Below are positions 29,707 to 43,334 of a DNA stretch of 64,000 bases, piece after piece (position 1 is the first letter of the stretch; each line of letters starts with the position of its first letter). The position numbers were made by a program, and so were the translations under genes. The notes beneath the pieces were generated by a model. The model was given only the letters and a program-made list of their open reading frames with translations. It ran no database searches and was not told where the DNA came from. The DNA is taken from NCBI GenBank assembly GCA_014281115.1, contig JACONQ010000014.1, positions 1,798,001 through 1,862,000 of the forward strand, written 5' to 3'. This DNA comes from Laburnicola sp. R22_1. Taxonomy: Eukaryota; Ascomycota; Dothideomycetes; Pleosporales; Didymosphaeriaceae.

Positions 29707-32700
29707 TCAACCACCATGCTCGTCTTTCCTCCTCTTCAGATACTTCCCCCAGTCTGCTCTCATGCCGACCTCCCCCAAACCTTCCACACCGTCCCCCTCC
29801 CTCCATTCTTCCCACTTCTCCAACCCAAACAAATGCCTCATAGTTGGTCTCCCATGGGGACAACTCCATGGCTTGTCCATACTCCCCATATGCCTAATAA
29901 TTTCCTCCATCTTCCGGACCTTCAGTGTCTTCCCAATCATCACGCTTCCCCTACACGCTCTACTTGCGAGCAACTTCCTGATCTTGCTAGGACGTGGTAT
30001 ATGTGGGGATGTGAAAAGTGAGGAGGAAGGAGGGTTGTCGAGGATAAGGGAGAGTAGTTCGGAGAGGTCGTTTGGCGTGAAGGTCACTTCTTTGCTCATG
30101 GGGAGAGACGTGAGTTTTGCGCGGCGGCCGACATTGAGGTCGCCTGATGTGTCCATTTCTACGCTAAAGCCGTTGGCGGAAAGGGAGGGTTCGTTCGCCA
30201 GGATGATTTCTTCTTCCACAGCCGTTAACTCGAGGGGATGAGGGTGGACTAGGCGCTGCGAGACAAGTACGGTGGTGGCCGAGAAGCGCTCGAAATTATA
30301 TTTCTCGTCCGAGGCGTGTTGATCGACGATAAATAAATCGGATGACGGCGAGGTAGGCGTTGGTGGCCGCACGGCAAGGATGAACCCTAGATTGAACTGC
30401 CCTATGATTCGCATGTTGTTGAAGTCGGCCTTTGAGACTGTCAAAGACAGTCGCTCTTCTGGATCTTCATTATTAAGCTGAGTATTTGTTGGGATGTTGT
30501 CGGCAGAATCTACGTCTTTCGCTTCCTCGAGTGCGGCATCAAGACTATGAAGGTGGTTCGCGATGATGGTCTGGTTGGTCTTCACGATTCGCTCCAGATT
30601 CTTTGTGGAGTACTTCTTCTGGGATAACTTGAACAATTTGGTAGCCCTTTTGAGGTTCTCTTCCGTGGGCCTTGCTGCAGCTTCTTCAGCTTCGGCAATC
30701 ATCTTCGCGATCTTTGCTTCCTCGCGGGCTCTCTTTTCCGATTCGTCAATGTACTCGTCATCGGAGCCATCATCTTTAGCAGGAGGGGCGGGCTCAGGCT
30801 CTTCGCTTTTTTCTCGGGATTCGTCTTCATACTGTAAAGCAGGCGGCGGAGCGCTCGAGGCAGCATCGATTTCGTCAGTTCTCGGGCGTTCAAAGGCACG
30901 AACAGGCATTCCTTTGTGGGGTGACGGTGGCCGGTGAGTTGCGTCTGGCAAGCTGCTCCCTTGGTCGTCTTCGTCCTCACTTTCTTCCATTTGCGTTCCA
31001 GGAGCAGCGAAACCACGTAGACTCTTCAAGAGATTCGACGTCGACCTCGTTGGCGTTTGATGTAAAGGCGTACCTTTGAGAGAGAATTTTGGTGTATGAA
31101 TTCTTGCCCGCTTGGATTCACGCGACTCACCGCCACTCCCGATTGTGGATACCGTCGTGGTGTCGCCAATTGTTATAGTCGCTTGTTGTATCGGTGTCCG
31201 CATGGAACGCATGCGATCAAAAGCATTTTGAATGGTGCTCTGTGAGAGACGCTGTGGTGTCTGTGTGATGGTTGGGATACCTGTCTCTTCTTCTTCCAAG
31301 TCATCTGAGCCTGTAGACTTGGGCGATGGCTGCCGCATTGCTTGTTTTGCATGTTGAGAGGCGATGCGTGCATTGAAGTCTTGCACCGCCTGAGGCCGCT
31401 GTTCGGGTTCCGCACGTGCGCACACTGCGTCAGGTTCAGGGTCAAACAGAGGGGAGTCTGGACGGTGATTAGGCGGATCCAAAACACCATTAGTTTCCGG
31501 AGCGGCATTCCTCGATCGAGAGTCAGGATGAGCCACCCTCACTTCACTGACGTTGTCTCGTTCAGGAGAGATGCCTCTAACTCTGATGGCAGGACGCATT
31601 GCTCTTTCTACAGAGTCCCTCTCGGCGAACCTTTCGATGAGGCTAGCCTTTATAAAGCCAGGGCGGAGTACTTCGTCAGAAGGGAAGGAAGAATCTGAAC
31701 GCGTTATCAATGTGGAGGACGCTTTTCTTGATTCAATGTCCGGCACAGACTCGGTCTGTTCTTCGGCGAGGGGGTCAATGCTCGCTCGCTGCTGCATTGT
31801 AGGTGGCTTGAAGGCAGAAATGGACGGGGTCCGCTTGCCCAGAAGCTGGGCCTGAGGCACGCTCTGGTCATGGCCCTGAAAAAGCTCAGCCAAGGCATCT
31901 CTCAGTCTCTCCAGCAGCATGGCCTGATCGTGCAGCATGATAGTTCTTTTATCCGGACTGACATTGACATCGTAGGCACTGGTGTCTAGCTTCAAGTCGG
32001 CAAAAACGAAGGGCGACTGGGCGATATTGTACGTTTTGTACACGTCGTTGATAGCCTTCCCAACCTGTGGTAGGTTGCACGGGCGGGAGTTGACAAAGAA
32101 CATCTGGCGATCTGGTAACTGGCGGCCTTCGCCGGCTACAGGCCGCGAGATGTGACCGATGATTTTTACGCTGCGGGAGCCGTCATCGTCCTGGGTGCTC
32201 CAGTTGCGCGCGCTCTGGGTGGCGCCCGGGCGGTGAGAGGGATCCATTTCGAATTCCAAGTCCAAGGGGATGAGGGTTAGAAGCGCCTTTGCGCCAAATA
32301 CGTTGGCAATGTTCTCTTTGGTGTTCGAGTTTGAGTTGGTCGCAAAAGCCACCGTCTTCTTCCTGCAGCCCCGGTGTTAGTCACGGGCAGCATGGTTGAG
32401 ACAGGCACGCACCCTTTCGGCATCTGATTGCTGACGTTGAACTTGACGCCTGTGCTGATGCAAGCGTACGCATGGAGCAGCTCCAACACTTTACTGTATT
32501 GCCGCTTTAAGTTCTTCTCCAGCTCTTTCCGCCTCACGGGCAAGTTGTGGAACAACGTCTCGACGACGACAGTGGTGCCCTGCTTCGCCGCGACCACCGA
32601 GGTGCCCTTTAGCTTCCCCGACTGCTCGAAGTCGAGCCGTGTGCCTTTGGGCCCATCCGACGCGCGGGCAGTGACGATGTGGAACTTGGACAGGGCGCAG

Positions 32701-33092
32701 AGCGAGGACAGGGCTTCGCCGCGGAAGCCGAACGTCTGCAGGGTGGCGAGGTCATGGTAGTTGGCGAGCTTGGACGTGTAGTGTTTAAGGGCGATGGTCG
32801 CGTAGTCGTCGGGCGCGATGCCGTCGCCGTTGTCCTGCACCTCGATGGCGTCGAGGCCATTGTTCCGGAAGCGGACCTCTGCACGCACGGTCAGCCACGA
32901 TGCGTGCCATGCAGCGGGGCGCTGGGCTGGGGAGGGGAAGGGAGGGGAGGGGGACGGCGCACCGATGGACGTGGCGCCCGCGTCGATGCTGTTCTCGACG
33001 AGCTCCTTGCAGACGGAGATCAGGTCGACGATGACCTGGCCCGACTGGATCTGGTGGACGGAGCGGCCCTCGATGGGCTTGATGGTGGCCAT
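29707..33092 (-). CDS. PMS1: DNA mismatch repair protein PMS1 (MutL family endonuclease)
   Basis: Three exons, 33092-32963, 32878-32413 and 32362-29707, encode about 1083 residues. Pms1 pairs with Mlh1 as MutL-alpha in the nucleus and nicks the strand carrying a mismatch. The GHKL ATPase is complete: ELVENSIDAGAT, VQDNGDGI and TFGFRGEALSS, then the NLPVRRKEL region and the transducer domain. A long acidic, disordered linker (about residues 380-760) joins the C-terminal dimer domain, which keeps the endonuclease motif DQHASDEKYNFERF and the metal-site motifs ACRGSVMIGK and CPHGRPT. Introns are 84 bp and 50 bp, both GT-AG and in phase. An ACGCGT box lies 124 bp upstream. It is divergent from the F-box-like gene. 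Confidence 0.95.
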
Positions 33093-33215
33093 GTCAGCCC
33101 ATGTTCGCCGCGCCGCTGCTGGATGTTTACTCTAGGCCGCGCTTGTGTGTGTGGGTGCACGGGTGGCCGCGCGGGAAGAGCGAATGCGTGACGGCGCGCC
33201 ACCACGATGGGGGCG

Positions 33216-33221
33216 ACGCGT
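33216..33221. promoter_or_regulatory. MCB-like box (ACGCGT) upstream of PMS1
   Basis: A palindromic MluI cell-cycle box between the divergent PMS1 (ATG at 33092) and F-box-like (ATG at 33380) genes. In budding yeast, MBF binds this site in S-phase genes. Function here is inferred; a 6-bp match alone is weak. Confidence 0.4.
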
Positions 33222-33379
33222 CTTGCCCCACCTACGCACAGTCGCCGCTTCCAGCTCCAGGGCTGTTTCCTGCACATCACGCTTCGCAATCCTACCCATG
33301 AACGTGTACTCGAGTTCAACGCTGGGATAGCCTTCCCTTACGTGTACGGACAACAGTACCGTGCGTTTCCCACGGCGAA

Positions 33380-34464
33380 ATGTCAGCCGAATTGGACGCC
33401 TCCATGGCGGCTCTGTGGCAGCTGCACCAGCAATCTGCGCGCAAGCAGCAGCAGTGAGTAGTCCCTCTCGATACCAGTACCAGCTTCGTGCCGGCTGATT
33501 CCCGTCTAGGATACAAGAGCTGCAGCATGAAAAGCGCACGCTCGACTCGCGCTTCGAGGCACAAGTACTGCAGCATGCCCAAGCAGACTGCAGACAGCTC
33601 GCCAACATGATGCATGCGAAGCTACCGCAGGAGCTGAGGGACCTCGTATATCAATACCTCTACCTGTTGGATGCGCCCATTCCTATCGGCTCGTGTCATT
33701 TCACCACATACGTTCCCGAGCCGCTACGCTCAAAGCACGACCCGCCAGCCCACAGCGAGCCTGCCTTTGTCATTCCGGAAGGAGCGACCAAACAAGACCA
33801 CAGCATCGTCCGCGATCCAACCCTTGTTTTTCCCGACAGCCGCCTTTTGAGTGCTGCCTACCTTGGTTACGCTGTGGCTCGCGATGCTTCGAGATACTAC
33901 TACTCGTCAAATACCTTCTCTCTTTGCACACTTGAGAACACCATTTCCGACTTCCTCTTTACAGACCCCGCCCACCACTTTTCTGAGCCCCAACAAGCAC
34001 CGGGATACAGCGAACCGCTCGATCTCATGCCAATCGACCACATTCGCAATCTTCAAATACGCGTCAAATACGAGCATTACGATGCCTTCCTCACCTTCTA
34101 CGAGACACTGCACGCGGGCGAGGAGAACGTCATCTCTGAAATATACGCCAACTTGAACGCCTTCACGAGTAGAATCACTACCAACAAGACCTCGCAACTT
34201 GACGTCGAAATCTGCCTGATGACAGCCTTCGAAGATGGCAATATTGATACTAAACGTCGTCTTATCAACCTCTACGAAGCTATCCGTCGCCCTTTCTACA
34301 CGCTCAAGCATGAATTTAACGCTAGAGTGACTCTGCTGCACCACGATGAAAAGTTCTACGTATTTCCGAAGGATATCACGGGAAGTTTTCGATTGACAAA
34401 GGAGCAGTGGGACTACGTGAGCTCCAATATTTCCTCGCCACTCTCTCCCAGCCACGTCTTATGA
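33380..34464 (+). CDS. F-box-like protein with an N-terminal coiled coil
   Basis: Exons 33380-33453 and 33510-34464 give about 342 residues. The 56-bp intron (GTGAGT, GGCTGATT branch, GTCTAG) joins ARKQQQ to IQELQHEKRTL in phase. Residues about 5-55 form a Gln/Leu-rich coiled coil. KLPQELRDLVYQYLYLLD at about 60 is the degenerate F-box-like start common in fungal proteins of this kind (LPxELRxxIYxYL). The rest has alternating hydrophobic segments without recognised repeats. F-box proteins bring substrates to SCF ubiquitin ligases, but many fungal members are uncharacterised. A start at Met 33607, as in the single open frame, would lose the coiled coil. Confidence 0.7.
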
Positions 34465-34823
34465 GCAGGCGACAAACTGCACTCCCTTCGCTGACACTTG
34501 GATAGGAGAAATCTGCTGTTGTGGCTCCAGACCCAGGCTGTCACGCACTTCTACCTCACTTTTTTGAGCGGCCGCATAGAGAGATTGAGAGACCTCTTAG
34601 CGCGGATCGGGACGACCTGCAATTAAAAGAAGACCTAGAACAATTGCAGAAACAAAGATGGGGCTTTACCTCTATCTTCTCTCCATCAGTTCATTTAACC
34701 ATTAGCAAAGGTATGTACTGGCCTTAGGGGACACGATGTTTTGCCGCTTTCTCGTGCGAGCTTTTACTTGCATTCGAGTCCGCACATAAAATCACGAAGC
34801 GACCCTTGCGGCTGAATAGTCAG
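34465..34823. other. Intergenic region between convergent genes
   Basis: About 360 bp. No feature recognised. Confidence 0.5.
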
Positions 34824-37498
34824 CTACGTGTACACACTCTCCGTATAAGCATTAACCTGCAACCCCCTCTCCGCCATTTCCGCATTTTCCAAAAACTTGA
34901 GCGGCATCCAGACCAGATGCCCCCTAATCTTATCGAGCTCCCTCCGCACTTCCTCCACCGGCCTCGACATGTCATACAAATGCCCTTGCTTATGCTCCTT
35001 GTCCGTCTTTGGGTGCGGCGCGAATTCATCATAGTCTTCAAAACTAAGGATGCTATCGTCCGGATCCGCGTGGAAGAGGTCGCGGAACACAGATGTGTTC
35101 GTCGACGCACGCTCACACCACATGTTCCATAGGTCGTCGCTTAGCGGGTCGACGACGAAGTCGGCTTCGGGCCCGGGAAGCGTGTCATTGGGTGATTTTT
35201 CCGAGGGCGGTTGTGCGTTGGGGTCGTCGGTTGCGTCGAGGGACTGTGGCGGGAGTAAGCCGAGGTGCTCGCGCCAGAGGACGGAGCGAAGATCATGAGC
35301 GAGGCGGGCAGCTTTGTAGGGCTTGCCGTCCATGTTGATATCTACTAGATCTTTATCCCTGAGCACAATGGCGAGCTCCGAATCATGGTAGCCAAGCTGC
35401 GAGCGGTCGTTGATGTTGGAAGAGCCGCAGATGACGTATTCATCGTCAACAATGCACACTTTTGCGTGCACATACAGCTCCTCTTGGAAGAAGTTCTCTT
35501 TCTCAGTTTCGGGATCGCCTTCCCACTCTTCAGTGCTCGGTTTCTTTTCGGTGAGCATAGCGTCGTCTGCGATGGAGTCGGGGTCAATCACACCGCCCCG
35601 ATCGCCGAGACCAACGTCGTCCTTCTGTTCTCCTGCGAACCTCCGCCTCTTCTCCGCAGCGCGATCTCGTGCTTCCTCCCCGTCTTCAAGCGGCGCTTCA
35701 AGCGCCTCGACTTCCACCTGCTGTAGCTCCTTGTACGTCATCCCCGACTCTTGTTCCTGCCTCTTCAGCGTAGCGGTGACATTGAGCCGGTCATACGATC
35801 TGAGGTTGAATATGAAGATGTATTCGAGGGGATTGACGCCTTGTGCTTCGATCTGGCTGAAGATACTGTGTTCCCCTCTGCAGATACTCTTGTATTGATA
35901 GTCCATAATCGCTCTCGTTCCAGTTGCTGCGTCTTCTCGGAGATCGCCGGCGAACCCGGGAATGGCGGGAATAACAATAATAACTCTGAACTTCCGGCCT
36001 TCTTTCCCGGCACGTACTACTGCCTCAACAATAGAGCGCCCAATCTGATTGTGTATTGGGCTCTGCTCTTCGCCCGTGGCTGTGATGAAGAACTGGTTTT
36101 CAATGTATACGTAGTGCTCTGCCGCCCGGATCAAGTCGCAGTAAGCAGTCTGGATGCTGTGTTCCGCGGGTAAGATTCCGCTACTCCAATCCGCACTACT
36201 TCTCACCAATTGAGCATGTACAGTTCCGCGATTCTCCAAATTTTTCGTGCTCAAAGGGTTGAGCGGATGGTGTATATAATGGCCAACGGGGAATTTGGGG
36301 CGCTGTACACCAATCAGATCCTCGTCCTCGCCCTCTCGTCCTTCTAGGGTGAGCCAGTCATATCTCTTGTCACGCTTGTACTTGTCGCGTTTGCAAAAGT
36401 TCCAGCGAAGAACGAAGTGTTCCGCGATATCATACACGCACGGTCCAACGACGCCCATTCCTACATCGTGCCACGGCATACGACCGAACTCTGCTTTACT
36501 GAGCTGGTTCGACTTCCAGTCATCCACGCTTTGGAAATCCATAATACGATTGTTGTTGAAGTCTTGGCCAGGAAAGATCTCATTCTGTACACCGGAAGGA
36601 TGCACATCCGCCAGCGGATGCTGCCTTTCGTCCCAACGGCCGTAACACATGTCCAGTCCACCAATAAAGGCCATTGCATAGTCGATGACGATAAATTTCT
36701 CGTGATGTGCCCAGTAGAAGGTCATGTCAGAAGCGTTCTCGAAGACGTTGTGATCAGGATGTCTCATGAGTTTGACGTTGCCATGGCCAGGGTCGTGCTC
36801 GTGAGGAATCAGATTCATGATGGCATCCTTGGTGTGGCGACTGTTGCAGGTAAGCGCTGCGGCTACCTGCGGACATTAGCTGCGAGGCAAGTTTTCTGCA
36901 AAGAATGCATTTACCTCCTTGTAGACTATGATGTAAATCTTCACACCTTCTTGCGCCTTCTTCTTCAGAAGGTGGTCGACACGCCATTCCTGGTTGTAAA
37001 ACGGTGGTCGACGCAGAAACTATCGCAGTGAGCTTGGAACGACTGCAGACTGCGCATGCTTACCAGTTCAGGTGAAAGCCACCAATCTGCGATGTATATT
37101 GTCTCTCTGGCATTATTCAGCGCCTCCGAGACAGCCTATTTCCTGGTCAGACTGGGTGCTCCCAAGGGAGACGGTGCACAACCCACCCAAAAGTAATCCC
37201 TGCCATCGACATACCACTTTACCATGTTGCCGTCCCGCTCGGGAGCAAAGCTGTCGAAGCGGTGATTTTGACAGATGCGACTTCTCTTTTCGTCCGTCTT
37301 CTGCTCATGTTCCTCGTCGTGGCGGTGATTGGCATTGAACAGATTCTTGAACTTGCCCAACTTGTTCTTGGCATGCACGGCCTTGATCTTCGCATCGTAG
37401 AGTTGTGTGTCCTTGAGCTTGTGGCGCAGATTCGGGAACGGGTGGGCAACCCAGTCTTTCAGACTCCGGTGATCGTCAGCGCCGTCGGTATCCGCCAT
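34824..37498 (-). CDS. PLD1: Phospholipase D (two HKD motifs)
   Basis: Four exons, 37498-37187, 37135-37064, 37019-36915 and 36866-34824, encode about 843 residues. The enzyme hydrolyses phosphatidylcholine to phosphatidic acid. The first exon ends in VKWYVDGRDYFW and splices to AVSEALNNARETIYIADWWLSPEL, the hallmark entry to the PLD domain. Both catalytic motifs are intact: HHEKFIVID near residue 214 and VHAKVCIVDD near residue 630, each followed by the expected G-S/G-G turns (FIGGLDMCYGRWD; GSSNINDRSQLG). It lacks PX and PH domains and so resembles the shorter fungal PLDs rather than full Spo14. A charged insertion (about 550-620) separates the two halves. All three introns are phase 0 and GT-AG (51, 44 and 48 bp). 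Confidence 0.93.
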
Positions 37499-38000
37499 GG
37501 CTGTTTGTTGCGTCGCGGGGTGGCAGCAGCAACGGGGAGGGGCGGATGCGAACAGCTGCAAGAATGGAGGGGCATAGGGTGACGGTGCACGGTGCACGGT
37601 GCAGCGTGCAGCACAGAAACCTTGGAAGCTGGATGTGAGGGCCGTGTGCATGCCTGCGATCCATGACGCATGCCAAGGGAAGACCCCGCTGGTGAACCCC
37701 CACCACGATGCCAGACGTTCACAGGGCTGAAGTAGTACCATATTTGTTTCGCCCCCAGGCTGTCCAAAGCTTGACACACGAAGAGATGGATGGATACACC
37801 ATGCTTGTACATGGCCCATCTCCACATGTGCCCGTTGACCCGCTTCAACGGCCGATGCTTCAGCGAGCCGCTTGGTCTGCCATCGTTTTCCGGATCTTGA
37901 TTGCCGGATCTTGCAACCATCGTTCGACGGATCTACCGCATTATTGCAAAGCCAAGGCACCAATAGCTATAAGCTTATCTAATCCACTTCCGTACTGTTA
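37499..38000. other. PLD promoter region and flank of element B
   Basis: About 500 bp. A short GTGCACG repeat lies at about 37582-37605. The right end is the TA target duplication (37999-38000) of the next transposon. Confidence 0.45.
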
Positions 38001-38057
38001 ACGTAATCCACCAGTGAGCTGCGTACACCACTGAGCTGCGCACCCCACCAAAACGCG
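38001..38057 (+). repeat. Left terminal inverted repeat of element B
   Basis: 57 bp; matches 44667-44723 inverted with a single transition. Confidence 0.92.
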
Positions 38058-38370
38058 TGCGCCTTTTTAACAGATAACTAAACAACAACTAAATTAAACC
38101 TATATAAATATACATACAAAATATTCCTAATTGCTTCTATATTAAGTCCTCTTATAGCCTTATATATAGCACTTTAAGCACGTTAGTAGTGCTCGCTAAT
38201 AGCTCTAAGATGCCTAGCGCTAGATATCTACCTGCGCCCTTATTTCTGCCTCTACAGCCAGCCTCTAACCTTCCTAGCCTATAAGAGTCCCTCCTATAGT
38301 AATATACTGCCGTCGCTGTTGCCTCTTTTTCTCTTAGCAATAGTTAGCCTAACATAGCTTAGTGTTCTCT

Positions 38371-38556
38371 TGTCAGATTTAATGGTTGAATGCGATGATG
38401 CGCCTTAATAGATAATGATAATTGTATTGTGTTTGTGTCCACCGTGTTCGGCTGGTTCTGACTTCTTCGCTAGTGTGCCAAGCCAGGTGGTCCCTGCTTT
38501 ATTGTACAGATCCAACCTCAACGCGCTTGTTCTATCTAACAGCTGCATATCTGACA
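38371..38556 (-). repeat. LTR of the nested Copia element (3' LTR by coding strand)
   Basis: 186 bp, TG...CA ends, near-identical to 43335-43520. Confidence 0.93.
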
Positions 38557-41500
38557 CACCCCCTCAGCTTAGAAGATCCTTGCAAGCTGAACTATTTAGC
38601 AGCCTGTTATCCTAAAGTAAGGTTATTAAGGTGCCCTTGAATTTCCTTAAGAGGTGCTTTATTCGCTACTTTGCGTTCTGTTATCTTAACCAGCCTAAGT
38701 TGGGTTAGGAACCCTTTCCACTTGTTGACTGGGAGGACCTTCGTAAAGCCGTCGGCGATCATTTCTGCCGATTGTACGTACTCCACCTTAATCTTTCCAG
38801 TAGAGACTTCCTGTCTTAACTAGTAATTGTGAATGTCGACGTGTCGTAGTTTAGTCTAAAGCCTAGATATCTCCTTAGTGACTAGTCAAATAGTTTGCTT
38901 ATTATCACATTAGACAGTAATTAACAATAAGCGCAGTTTAATCTGCAGTTTGTCCAGTAGTCTTAATATAAAGATTGCTTCCTTAGCCACTTGCGATAAG
39001 GCGAGAAGCTCTGCTTTAGTTATTAAAGTTGTGATAGTGTCTTGTTTGCTTGCTTTCTAGGCAATAAGTCTATTAAATAGCTTAATAGCGTATCTTTACA
39101 AGCTCTTTCTATCCAGTGTATTGTTAGCAAATAAGGCATCGCTGGCTACTTAAAGGTAGTTGCCTCCTCCAAGCTGCAGTGCTCTCTATCTAGTGCTTAA
39201 TAAGTATAGTAGTACTTAATCAGCGGCATCGTAATGTTCCAAGCCCAGATTTAACAGGAATCAAGCTAGCCTTAAGATTGCAAAGGCTATGTCCAGTCAA
39301 GTCGTTACTGCCGCGAACAAAAGCGATCTAATCTTGCGTTAGTATTTATTAATTTCTAAGGGTGTCGCTAAGCCATCTCATGGTTTCAGCTTAATAGCTA
39401 CTATTGGGGTGTTGTGTCGAATATCCCTCTTATTAACTAATTGACTAATCTTGTCTAAGTAGGCAGCCTAAGAGAGTTAAATCGTCCTAGTTTTTCAATC
39501 TCTAATAATCTCTACGCTAAGGAACCACTAAAGGTTGTTTCCTCCACTTAAGGTGTATTTTTCTTATAGGCGCTTAATCACTTATTAGGCTTCTTCCTCT
39601 TTCTGCTTATAAAAAGCTAAGATAATATTATTAATATAGAAGAAGACAATAATTCTATCTTTAAGAAGGCAGCATGGCTTATAAGGCACTATTTAAAAAC
39701 CTAGAGCTTTAAGTGTTAAGGTAAACTCTTTCTACTAGAGGAGTGGTGAGATCCAAAGACCATATAAAGCCTTGTTAACTTAAAGCCTTGTTCTAGACTT
39801 CTAATAGCTATAGGGCATTCTCATATATACCTCTTAGTCCATACTTGCATAGACAAAAGCGTTTGTAATATTGTATTGCTCGAGCTCCATATTATAGTGA
39901 GCTGCTATTGCCACTAGTATTCAGAACAACCTGCTGGCAAGCGTGGCTGCATAAGTGTCTTAAGAGGTAATATTCTATTATTAATCGCCCTAGACAACTA
40001 GCTGTGCCTTGCACTTTAGCAAGCGATAGTGTTTGTCAAGCTTATAGGTGTATACCCACATATAGTCAAGAATCTGCTATCCTGTTAGTTTAATCTTCTT
40101 TATTAGTACTTCTAACCATAATTTTATTTGTTTGTGGCTTGCGAGGTAATCCCGCTCTGCTTCTTTAAACAATTCGCCCATCGGGTGATCCTCAAGCTTA
40201 GTACGGCACGTTGGCAGAGGTGGGAGTTGACTTCAATGGGGCTTCAAGCCTTTGGCGAGCGTTCTTATTATCTTAGCCTTGTCTATAACATCCCCTCTGT
40301 ATTTCCCAACATAGCCAGCTTAAGTTCCTGCCATAAAGGCGGCTGCCTAGGGGACAGTTTTGGATAACCCTTTTAGATTCATTTCTAATTTATTTCCAGC
40401 CATTAACTACGCAAGTAATGCCGCAGGTGGTGGTGTAGTTAGAGGAGTCGGATAGTTGTCCCTAATCTTCACTCCTTAGTAGTAGCCTGGTGGGTCTACT
40501 TCGCCTTGGGGATTTAATAAGCCTCTAACAGTGTTGTCTTCATAGAAGGACTCTGTCTCTAGTTAATAACTTAGTGTTGGGAGTTCGATCGTTCTCACAT
40601 ATGTGGCAATTTCCTCCAGTGTACTATGTATAAGGTTATCTATAAGGTCCTTAGTTTTGCCACTAAAGACAGTTTGTTTGTTAAAGATAACGTTGCGGGT
40701 GCTTATCACCTTGGCAAGTAACAGTATCCAAATTTAATAGATGTTTAAGAACCAGTATCCTACTAGGTAACTAATCTAAGCCTTTAGGTCTAGGCGTTGT
40801 AGCCTTAATTTACCTCGATGTGTATCATCCGTTATTGCAAACGCTTTGCAGCCATACGCTTTAAGGTAAGCGAGATTAGGTTTCTTAATTAAGGTGACTA
40901 CTCTATTATTCAGAGCAACTTGTTTAAAGAATATCTTATATAGCGTTTTCCAGTTGTTCGCATAATTTAGTGTTTGATTGTAGAGGTATACTGCAGCTCT
41001 TATAACTTTGGGCCATAGTTCCTAGGGTAGGTTGGCATCAAGACGCATCGCGCGCGATTTCTCTTTGTTCACACCCCCTAAGCGTTTGGCACCTCCATTT
41101 TAAGCTTGTGTATCTAGAGTGGAAGGCTTAATAGTAATTCCTTGTGATGCCAACCAGCGCTTAATTTCCGGTTTCACTATCGTGATCTTGTTGTCCGCTT
41201 TAATAACCTTAACTATAATATTATAATAGTTTTTAAGGAAGAGAAAGAAGTTTAATAGAACTTTAATAACTAACTTTGCTAGTTAATTGTCTTTAAAATA
41301 AAAGTCCTATTGCAGGCCTAAGTACCTGTTAGTAACAAGCATCTGGCTCCTTTCGCCAGTGCTACTTTGCGCCTCGTAGGCATAAAAGTTAATAGCCAGT
41401 CTTTCTCCTAGTCCTTCATCGTTAATTCGCGGTGCTTGGCTAATTTGTTGCTAGATCTTTGCTTTCCTATAGGAGTCGCATTAAACTATTGTAACTCCCT

Positions 41501-43334
41501 TAACTCGCACCCCTTTAGCTTGCTGCACAAGATATTCAATAGCTGCTAGTCTAGGGTGTCCTAGTCTCTTGTGCCATAATTTGGCTAAGGCCCTTTATAG
41601 TGCTCCTTTTGTTCGTGATGTATTCTTACGGATGTGATATAAAGTGAGTGGTAGTAAATTATACTTAAGTACCCATTAACCGTGTATCTCAGATAGTTTT
41701 CCGATAATCTTGTCGTCTAGTCCTTTCAGCGTAGTTGGGTCCGTTTGCGTATCCCACTAGATTCCTCTATGCCTTAGTAGTTAAAAGGAGACTAGGTTGC
41801 ACAGGAGGTCTGGACAAATAGCCACATTATATAGAACCAACGTAGTTGTTTTATATTAGCCTCTTAGTGTTAAGTTAACAGAGCCGTAGCCTTTTATCCA
41901 TATCTTTGTATTGCCAGCCCATATATAATCTCTAAACATAGGTAGACAGAAGTTATAGATACGGTCGGGGTTGTTTATAATGTGGCAAGTTAATCCTGAA
42001 TTAAGAATAAACAAGCGCTTTAGCGGGTAATTAGACACTTCTGTTTCTATTGGCGCTAATATAAACGCAGCGTTAACGTTTAATATTCTCCGTCCCTCTA
42101 GTCAGTCCTTAGGGGACTCGAGGATCTTAGGTGTGGGTGTGTGCGATTGTTTGATGTTTGGTGTTTTTAATCTTAGTCTGCTTTATCCTCTTAATAGTCC
42201 TTGAAATTTGGGATCGTGCTCGCGCTTTAATGCAACAAGTTCTTCGATCTTCTTGTTTAGTTTCTACCACTTGGGAGCTTTGTCTGCATTAATATAGAAG
42301 CAATCCCAGAGTCTATAGCGATGTCCACACGCAGGACATTTAGCGCCTCCTATTTTTGCAGGTTTTTAGACCAAGAATAAGTTCTTATTATCTTTTTAGT
42401 CATCACGTTGATATTGGGGTCTGCCCCGTTTTCTAGATAGTGCTGCTTCGGCATCAATGCCCTGGGTAGTTTTCCTACTTTTAGCGAGGTATAACAAGTC
42501 ATCTGCCACAAATGCGGCCTTGTGCTTCCCTGTTCGAGGGGTTGGATAATTCAACATTATATGCTCTCAGAAGCGCTTTATTATTTCTTTCCAATTCATG
42601 CCAGGTGTGAACCGTCCGCTATCCTAAAAGGTTGTAGACCAATTAGGCGCAATTTTATTTACGGCAGTTAGAAAGTCCTTTGTAATTATATTAATCTGTG
42701 TTATTTTAGGGACATTGCTTGTCTCCACTTCTATAGCTGCTTAATTATATTTAGTAAGCTATGTGTCCCAATTTAACACGTTTCTTATTAGTCTAAGAGA
42801 TGTAAGGTATTAGTTGTGGGCTTGTTCTCTCTTAAATTGTTTGTCAACGCCAACTATGGCTTTGAGGTTTGTAATCCACTGTCTTAGTGGTTAATCTAGG
42901 AGGCAGCAAGTGCGCTAAAGATGTGGGCTAACAGTAGCCTAAATATAAACAATGATTTGCTAGAGGCTTGTTTGCTCCTTTTTAAAATTATGTTAATTAT
43001 TCTTATACTGCTTAGCAAGAATCTTGTAATACTTAAGATCTTCTTTAAACGCCTTAAGTTCTGCTGCTAACAGTTTGGACTGCCTTATTAGGATGCTGAC
43101 ATTCGCTGCTAGAGTATACCCATTAATTAGCGGCGCCCTTAGGGCTATAGGTTTAGGTTTTATTAGGATATTTAACGTAGGATCGACTTTTGGCCAGATG
43201 CGATATGCGACGCATCTAGACTAGAGCTGTATTATCTATGCCCTGTAGTTAGTGTGGTCTTAAAGGGTCACCGTTAGGTCACGCTGGGGTAGTGCAGCCA
43301 TTTTGGTATTAATTAAGGTAGTAAGACTCTTAAT
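38557..43334 (-). pseudogene. Degenerate Copia gag-pol
   Basis: Read on the minus strand, a gag-like start (MAALPQRDLTVTLKDHTNYR) is at 43301. A zinc-knuckle-like CPACGHRYRLWDC lies near 42330. The protease motif at about 42000 reads LFILNSGLTCHI, with Asn in place of the catalytic Asp. A GAG-pre-integrase box (LWHKRLGHPRLAAIEYL) is at about 41532-41586. The reverse transcriptase keeps KALYGL near 39760 but its YVDD box is YINN (about 39610-39655). RNase H remains (KAELLALSQVAKEA) are near 38970-39045. Many stops occur. Both Asp-to-Asn changes are G-to-A on the coding strand, the RIP pattern. The element cannot encode active enzymes. Confidence 0.88.
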